DNA of 64,000 nt from Pardosa pseudoannulata (taxonomy: Eukaryota; Arthropoda; Arachnida; Araneae; Lycosidae). The notes beneath the pieces were generated by a model, which did not search any database, had not been told where the DNA came from, and was given only the letters and a program-made list of their open reading frames with translations. The DNA is taken from contig CM063510.1 in assembly GCA_032207245.1 (NCBI GenBank), positions 158,097,758 through 158,161,757 on the forward strand. The letters run 5' to 3'. A program made the position numbers and the translations under genes. Shown here one piece after another: positions 24,058-33,000 of this stretch (its first letter is position 1; every line of letters begins with the position of its first letter).

Positions 24058-27000
24058 TCAGATGCTTCTTTTCGCCCTCCGGTGCAAATGGTGACGCTTC
24101 GATTTTTTCTTCTTTTTGCGTATTTGGGCACGTTTTGCATCGTTACGAAACGTGCTGTGATTTGGATCGACCGGTGTCCGGCGAAGGACAATATTCCCTG
24201 TCTGACCTAACGAAGACCACCAAATGTCTTGAGCTGTCGTCCCATCTTCGTCTGGAGAAGATGGTGAGGTTTCTCCTCCTCCTTCAGAAGACCAACCTGT
24301 CTTCGTTTGACATCTCTCCGGCTCATACTCATTATCCGACGATTCCGTCAAGGCGTATAGAGGAATATTCTTCAGGGTGCCTTCCTCCTTTTTCAAAACT
24401 ACAGAATCTTGCTTCTTTGCACTGACGTGTGTACTTTTGTTATCCGGTTCCTGATTCCGGTTCAGAATGTGACACTCCTCAAGGGTGGCTATATCGTCCG
24501 GTAACCGCCAGTCTATTCCGTCTTTATCACAGCCCTGAACTGGTGGTGCCTCTACGACTTCGAACCCGAACAAATCCATCACGCGTTTCAACTTATCCTG
24601 TAGTGCCCTTGACTGTAAGATAGAAAAATATGTGTCCGTCGACCTGCCAAACGATTCTTCGTTCTCTACATAACGGGGTGGAGAAAGTGGTGGAGTGCGA
24701 TGACCTGGTGCCAAGTGAAAGGAAGGCAAATAAGTACCGGTGTTTGGACAGGATTCTTCTTCGTTCCCTGCATAACGGTCTGGAGAAATCGGTGAAGTGC
24801 GAGGTCTTGGTGTAAGGAGTTGCGGAGGACCAGTCTGCGAACTGATCGATTCTTCTCCTTTCTCTGCATAATCGGGTGGAATGCGAGTAACTGAAGCAAC
24901 TTGTAGGGGAGAAAAATAAGTGCTGACTGGTGGGCAGGATGCTTTTTCTTCATCCTCTGCAAAACGAGGTGGAGAAATAGGTGGAGTGCGAGGACCTACT
25001 GGAATATGTTTGGGGAAAAAATGAGTCCCGGTCGAAGGACAGGTCAATTCTTCGGATTTTGCACATCTGGGTGGAGGAGAGAGAGGTGTGGAAGTATCTT
25101 TTTCCTTTACAGTACATTCTTTTTTTTCTAGACTACTTTTCACCCCTGGTGTTTCAGAAGAACTTTCATCTGTGTTTTCTTTGTTTGAGGACTCCGAAGA
25201 AGCCAGATATGCTTCATCCAAAGAGTCACTTAAAAACAGTTTTCTATCTCTAAATTTTCTTCTCTGGTGCTTTCCAGTTTTGCTTGATTTCATTTGTCTT
25301 TGAATAAGCCTATATTCTTCTCGTCCATATTTATTTATTAACTCTAGTCCGTTAATTTTCCGTTTGATTTTTCTATATTTGGGCACCAAGTTATTGTCAA
25401 ATGCAGCTTCTGCAGATGAACTACTAGCTGTGGGATTTGCGTATTTACGTCTATTCGCATGCGATCTCTGTGCAGCACCCGGTGAATCATCTGAGGAAGA
25501 GGTCCCCGAGAAGGAGTAGAGCGGATTTGTTACTCGGACGGCAAGGTGAAAATATTTGTCTTTAAGAGATCTTTTATGGTTGCGATGACTTTTTGTAGAG
25601 ACATTATTGTTTTGAGGTATACTGGATTTTCCCTCCTTTTCAACATCACTTTCGTCACTGATAGTTATAATGTTCTTTATATCCTTGTTTATCGTACTAC
25701 TAGGAGAAGATTTCGGAATACATCCAAGGTGTATGATTTCAAGATCTTCTGCTTCCTCGACCCCTTTTGTTTTACTTGATATTTGTCTATTCACGACGAT
25801 TATATCATCGGTCACCAGTTTATTATGTCTTGCATTAACTCCCTTGTCAACTGTACTTTTATTTAAAATATCTCGATTTTCCACAATTTCTATGATTTCA
25901 ATATCACTGAGCTCTTCTTCAAGATTTTTATGGAGGTTATTTTCTTGTTTTCGTCCTGTGTCCGCTTCGTCGACTGGAGATAATTCACTATTCCTCCTAT
26001 TGATATCTCTCTCCTTTGACTGGCAAGCGGCTATAACCTCGCCTCTCTTTTCATTTTCTGTTCTATCGCTGCCTTTAATTTTTTGACCCCCTTCTTCCAA
26101 TTTCAAAATACATGTAGAGCGCAATCCATCCATTTTCATTTCAATATGCTTTGTTTTCTCTCCTAGGTTTGTTTTATTTGGTATTGAACTACTTAAGTTT
26201 TGTTCATTCTTATTATGGGGGCTTTTTCCTTGTTTTGATTCAATACCATTAACGTCGACTTTATTTAGAAACTCACTATTCTTCTCGATTGAATCTCTCT
26301 TCGTAGACTGGCAGTTGGTTAGATGCTCACCACTCTTATTAGGCTCATTTCCTATGCTATCACTTTTTTCAATTTGTTGACCATCTTCAACCAATTGCAA
26401 AATATGTTTCATGTGTTTTTTGATTTCTCGATCTTCTGCTGTTTCTTCTCGATTTATTTTATTTGATGTCAGTCTACTCATGAATTTCAGTTCGTTATCC
26501 ATTACATTAGTATGGATTGAAGTATCACTTTCACCAGTTGTACTCTTGTTTACGATACCTCCAAATTCCTCAGATTCTTTTATTGCAAGCTTATTCAACT
26601 CCTTTCCAGCCTCTGTGCTGAGGCTTTTATTTTGTTCCGATCCTTTATCTATTTCGTCCACTTTAGGTGGAGGTGATACACTATGTTTTCCTTTTGAAAC
26701 TATCTCCTCTGACCGGTAACTGGTTAAAAATTCACTTCTCTCAAGAGGCTCATTTTCAGTACTAACGTTGATATCGATTTCTTGACAATCTTCAGTCAGT
26801 TGTGGAATACATTGAAGTTTTTGTTTAATTTCAATATCTTTTCTTGTTTTTTCTCGGTTTATTTTATTGTATATGGGGTAATCAATGCAGCTCAATTCAT
26901 CGTTCATTAAATTACTGTGTCTTGTATCATTGTTGCCCGTTGCACTATTGTTTAAGATGTCTCTCATTTCCCGAGATTTTTCTATTTGCAGATAACGCAA

Positions 27001-30000
27001 CTTATTTCCAACGTCTTTATGGATATTTTTTCTATGTTCTCGTTTACTATTAATTTCTTCGACTTCAATAGGTAATGACTCACTATTCCACCCGGTTAAA
27101 AGTATCTCCTTCGACTGGTAACTAGTTAAAAGTTCACCTCTCTCAAGAGGTTCATTTTCAGTTGTATCACTACCTTTGATTTTTGGAACATCTTCAACGA
27201 ATTGCAGAATATCTTCAAGATGTTTTTTTACTTGAAGATCTATTGCTGTCTCTCCTCGAATTGTTTTATTTGATGAGGGGCTACTCATCAAGTTCAATTC
27301 ATCTTTCATCAAATTTCTATGTCTTTTAGAATCATCTTTATCCCTGATTTTCGGAATTTCCTCTATTTCGAGATTAAGGCTCAGTTCCTTTCCAACGATT
27401 TCGGTTTTGTTCCACCACCTAGGTTCGATATGTATTCTGTTGGCCTTGTGTGGTGGTAACGCACAGTTTCTCACTGTTCGAACTCTTCTATTGGAGTTGC
27501 AATCCGCCTTAACATCACACATTTTGATATTTTTGTTTTTAGATCCATCTTTGCTTTTAAGTTCTTGATCACCTTCAGTTAGATTTATACAGCCTGAAAA
27601 ATCTTTCAGGAAAGCAGAATTTATTACAGAAGAATTTTTAATGTTTTCCATCTTTCTTTTCTTACTGGGACTTGTTTTACTATCCTTCACTTTGTTAGAA
27701 CTAAGTCGTCTTCCTTTATTATCACTTCGATCTGTCTTGTTAGTAATTGTAATATTTTCCTCGGAATCTGAATCTTTTCTATCTTTGCCTTTTTCTATGC
27801 TGTTTTTCAATAAAATATCTCCGACTTCCTGTTCATCTTTCTTTTGAGGGTCACTCGAGATCTTCTTTAGAGCTTTTGCGGTAGCTTTAGAGTTTATCTT
27901 TTCTGGCAAATGTTTTTTGTGGACAGCATTGCAGTTTGTTTTGCTCACGGCTGAAGTCTTTTCCTCTGAATATGAAGTTTTTGTTTCTTTGAGCTTTGTT
28001 ATGCTGCTTTTTAACAAAATAACTTGGACTTCCAGTTCATCTTTCTTTTCAAGGTTACTCAATTCCTCTTTTTGAGCTTTTACGATGATGGTTTTACTAT
28101 TTTCTTTTTTTTCTGACTTATGTGTTTGGTAAACAGCATTGCAGTTTGTTTTGCCTGCGGTTGACATTTTTTCTTCCGAGTATAAACTTTTTGCATCCTG
28201 GTCATTCGTTATGCTGTTTATCAATACAATATCTTCGACTCCCTGTTCATCTTTCTTTTGAGGGTCATTCAAGATTTCCTTTAGAGCTTTTGTTGTAGTT
28301 TTACTGTTTATCGTTTCTGGTAAATGTTTTTTGTGGACAGCATTGCAATTAGTTTTGCTCACGGCTGAAGTCTTTTCCTCTGAATATGAAGTTTTTGTAT
28401 ATTTGTCCTTTGTTGTGCTGCTTTTTAATAAAATAACTTGTACTTCCAGTTCATATTTCTTTTGAAGGCTACTCAATTCCTCTTTTCGAGCTTTCACGAT
28501 GGCTTTACTGCTTTCTTTCTTTTCTGACTTATGTGTTTGGTGAACAGCATTGCAGTTTATTTTGCCTATGGTTGACATCTTTTCCTCCGAGTATAAACTT
28601 TTTGCATCCTTGTCTTTCGTTATGCTGTTTATCAATAAAGTATCTCGGAGTTCCTGTTTATCTGTCTTTTGAAAGCCATTTAATTCCTTTTGAGCTTTTA
28701 CGATCATTTTAGTGCTTTCTTTCTTTTCTGACTTACGCTTTTTGTGCACTATATAGCAGTATGTTTCGTCCATTGAGGAAATCTTCGAAGGTGAACATGT
28801 TGCATCTTTGTCTTTAGTTATGCTGTTTATCAACGAAATATTTCGCATTTCCTCTTCATCTTCCATTTGAATATCACTCAATTCCTTTCGAGTTTTTAAA
28901 TTGGTTTCAATGCTTTCTTCTGACTGATGCTTTTTGAGAACTGTATAACAGTCTATATTTCCCACGGTTGAAATCTTTTCCTTTGAAGGCGAATTTTTTT
29001 CATCTTTGTCTTTTGTTACGTTGTTTACGAATAAAATATCTCGGTTTTCCTGTTCATTTTTCTTTTGAGGATCACTCAAGATCTCCTTTAGAGCCTTTGC
29101 GGTAGTTTTGGTTTTTATCTTTTCTGACAAATGTTTTTTGTGAACAGCATTGCAATCTCTTTTGCCCATGGTTGAACTCTTTTCCTTTGAAGACGAACTA
29201 TTTGCATCTTTGCCTTTTGTTGCGCTGTTTATCAATAAAATTTCTCGTACTTCCTGTTCATCTTCCATTTGAATATTACTCAATTCCTTTTGAGTTTTTA
29301 CATTGATATTAGTTATTTCTTCCTCTTCTGACTTACGTTTTTGGGGAATTATACAACAGTCTGTTTTACCCACGGTTGAAATCTTTTCCTTTGAAGGCAA
29401 ACTTTTTGCGTCTTTGTCTTTTGCTATGCTGTTTATTAATGAAATATCTCTCACTTCATGTTCATCTTCCACTTGAATAGCACTCAATTCCTTTTGAGTT
29501 TTTACAATGGTTTTAGTTCTTTCTTTCTCTTCTGACTTATGCTTTTTGGGAACTATATAACAGTCTGTTTTGTCTACGGTTAAAACCTTTTCCTTTGAAG
29601 GCGAACTTTTTGCATCTTTATCTTTTGTTACGCTGTTTATTAATAAAACATCTCGGACTCTCTGTTCATTTATTTTTTGAATGTCACTCAATTCTTTTTG
29701 AGTATTTACGATGGTTTTAGGGCTTTCTTTCCTTTTCGACTTATTATTCTGTGTTTTATTGAATACATTGCGATCTGTCTTGCTAGTGGCTAGATCCCTT
29801 TTGCTGAAGTATGAGCAGTTTACTTTTTTATCCTTAACAGGTATATCAGTAATGATTTGATCTAACGGTACCTCCCTATTCTCCTTGATTGAAACAGTCT
29901 CCTCAGAGTGACTATCAGACAAATTTTGAGTGTTTTGTATAAGGAGGTCATCACTTTCTCTCTTTGTGAAATTTGATTTATTTTCTTTTTGTTTATTATG

Positions 30001-33000
30001 GTTATATAGTTTATTTTTTAGTTTATCTCTGTTTGTTTTGTCAACAGCTGAAATATTTGACTTTTTGTCGTTTGTTACCTCTGTTCCGCTTGAGGTTTTA
30101 GCATGTGGCATTCTAGTATGTGAGGAACATTTTGTTACACCATGATTTTTGATTTTTGTCGATGTTCCATCGGAAGGACCATTTAATTTTAGACTTTTAA
30201 ATGTACTTTTTAATTTGGTGCCCCCAGTCATTTTCCCCGATAAATTTAATGGATCATTTCTAACGAACATTTCCTTCCCTGCGAGTTTCTCTTTGCTACC
30301 AATAACAGGAGATTTTTTCTTACTTTTCAAACATTTTTTAGGCCCGGGAATCCGCTTGACTATAAATTTTGTATCTCTCGAGAAACCTGTTTTCTTTGAG
30401 TAATTAAGTACTTGAATACGATATGGATCTACAAATAAACTCCTAGATGAACTTAATTTCTCCATGTCTTTAAAAATATCTTCTAGAGGTACAAAACATG
30501 GCTTACACTTTGACTCATTTGTAGCGGCGGTTTTATTTATTGTAATTTGTTCTATTGCAGCCCTTGTTTTTAGAGCCACACTCGTGTTTGGGTCCTGAAC
30601 AGAAATTGGATTTGATACAAATGTAGAGTTGATCCTATATGTTACGTTGATTCGCGTTGTTTTTTCGTTTAGTGTGTAAGTGGGTTTTAATTTACATCTA
30701 GTAAGTGGCTTTTTTTCTAAATTTTTGTTTTTGAAAATGTTGGGCTTATTCACTTTGCTTTGAGAACTTTTGGGTTTCGCCATTTCTTTTTTATAACCAG
30801 ATTTATGTACAAAATTGCTTCCATCTAAAAGTTCCTTACCATTAATAGGGTCTGGGTTGCGAATGACTTTTGCAGGATTCAAATTATATTCATAATTCGG
30901 TTGTTTTTTCCCCCATATATCTTTTGAAACGGAACTCTTACTCAAGCCATTTCGCGCACCTGCAAGGACATAAAATTTCACAACTTTTTCATTTTTAGTT
31001 TCTATGAGAGGTGCTCTTTGAATGGAATTGTGTTTGCTAACAGATTCGGAAACATTCAACACTTTTCGAAGACTGTCACTGTTAACATCTGTCTCATTCT
31101 CATCATTGGATCCATCTACAAAAGTTGCTTTCTTTTCCGTGTGATGTTTACTTGCATAAGGCTTATGGATAGCACTTGGGGTATTATAAGAATCTTTTGT
31201 TGCCATATCAACTCTGTTTTCACTCCTTAACTTTGGTAGTTTTTCGTCTCTGGATTTGCCAATAAAATCAGTTTTATTTGTAACGTTTTCAATATCCATA
31301 AGGCTTGGTTTCGAGCTAACACTGATCTCATTCTCCCCGCTCGAGGATTTTGAATAAACTATCATATGCCCATTACTTGAAACGGCTTTATTTGATTCGG
31401 CTAATTCAGAGAAATCATTGTGGTGGATTGAACTATTACTATTGACGATAGAGTGTTGTGTTTTCTCAACTGTGATTTCATTTTTAAGTTTCACTTTTTG
31501 TATGGAATTTGGTTCGACCCCTAATTTAGCTTTGTCTACAATGTCATTTACGTTCATAGAATTAAAATCACAGCTAGCTGACTGATGATCCTTAACCGAA
31601 TCTTTTTCAAAAGACTCACTTACTGCTTTCGTTCTACTTTGAACATGCTTATTTTGGTCACTGGCACTGGTGGACAAGTGTGGAATATTTTCAGCTTCAG
31701 TTTGCTTTACTAGTTTTGTTTTTACAGTGGTTTCTGGCTCTATAACAAATTGGGTTGTATTTGTAACATTACTATCCATTATATGGTCTGATTTGCATAC
31801 ATCATTGGTATCACCCTCAATATTAAAATCTTCTTCAAGTGAGGGCTTATGTGATTCTTTAGGATTATCCAAAACAAGAACATTACCATGATTCTGATTG
31901 AGATCGATCAAAACGCTTTCTTCCTTTCTAACTGAACATTTATCATGTAATTCAGATCTGTTTAGAGCATCATGTGTGGAGTTCGTTTTATTCAAATCTT
32001 CTCCATTTGTAAATATCACGTTGGAATTAACGGATGTTCCATTCTCATTGCACGAGTCCACACTCTGTTTCTTTGTTAGGCCTTCACTATTCGAGATACG
32101 ATCTAGGTTGCTAATGTTGTCATCACCTGTTACACTGGAACTGCTCCGATGAACTCTTGGGTCTTTCACAATTTCACAGTTACGTGCAGAGCGAAGTTTA
32201 GATTCAATATCGAGTTCATTCCGTTGTTCCACCTCTCCGAATTTAATGAGCGATACTTTCATTAGTTTTTTCAGAATTTCATGCCTTTTTTTGTGAGCTT
32301 CATTGTTAGGATTTGTATCGTCACTCCAGACATTTACATCCTTATCAACTCTGATTTCGCATCCTAACTTTGGTTTTTTTACTGGTCTGGAACTATCCAT
32401 ATAATCAGCTTCACTCAAAACTTCATCAGTCATAAATCTCCGCTTTAAGTTGGCATAGTTCTCATTCTCAGCCCTTGAGCATTTTGAAAAAACCAATTTC
32501 TTTATCATGGGTTGTTTATTTGAAACGATAGTTTCAGTGAAATCATTGCGATAACTTGAAACATTACTCTTGACGGATGAATCTTGTGTGTTCTGCAGTG
32601 TATTTTCTTTTGAAAGTTCTACTATTTGTATGGAACTTGATTCGACCACAGCGTTATCTTTGTTTACAACTTTGTTTTTATTCATAGAGTCATAGCTAGC
32701 AGTGATCTCATCCTCCTGAACTGAATGTTTTACAAAAGATTTTTCTTCTATGTTCTGTCTACTTGGAGCCTGCTCACTTTGGACATCGGTATCGGGAGAA
32801 ACGTCTGGAAATTTTCCAACTCTGGTTTTATTTGCTATTTTTGTTGGTTCTGTAACAAGGTTGGCTTTATTTAAAACATTGTCATTCTTTATGTGGACTA
32901 GAGAACAGATATCATTCGTATTACCTCGAATATCTGAATTTTCTACGAGTGTTGGCATATGTAATTTGTTTTGATGACCTAAAATAGCAATTTCATCTGG

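Noticed and set aside
24019..25303. Several plus-strand frames of 60-98 codons over the end of the giant gene
   Set aside because: They are antisense shadows of the minus-strand coding repeats; the long minus frame explains the lack of stops.
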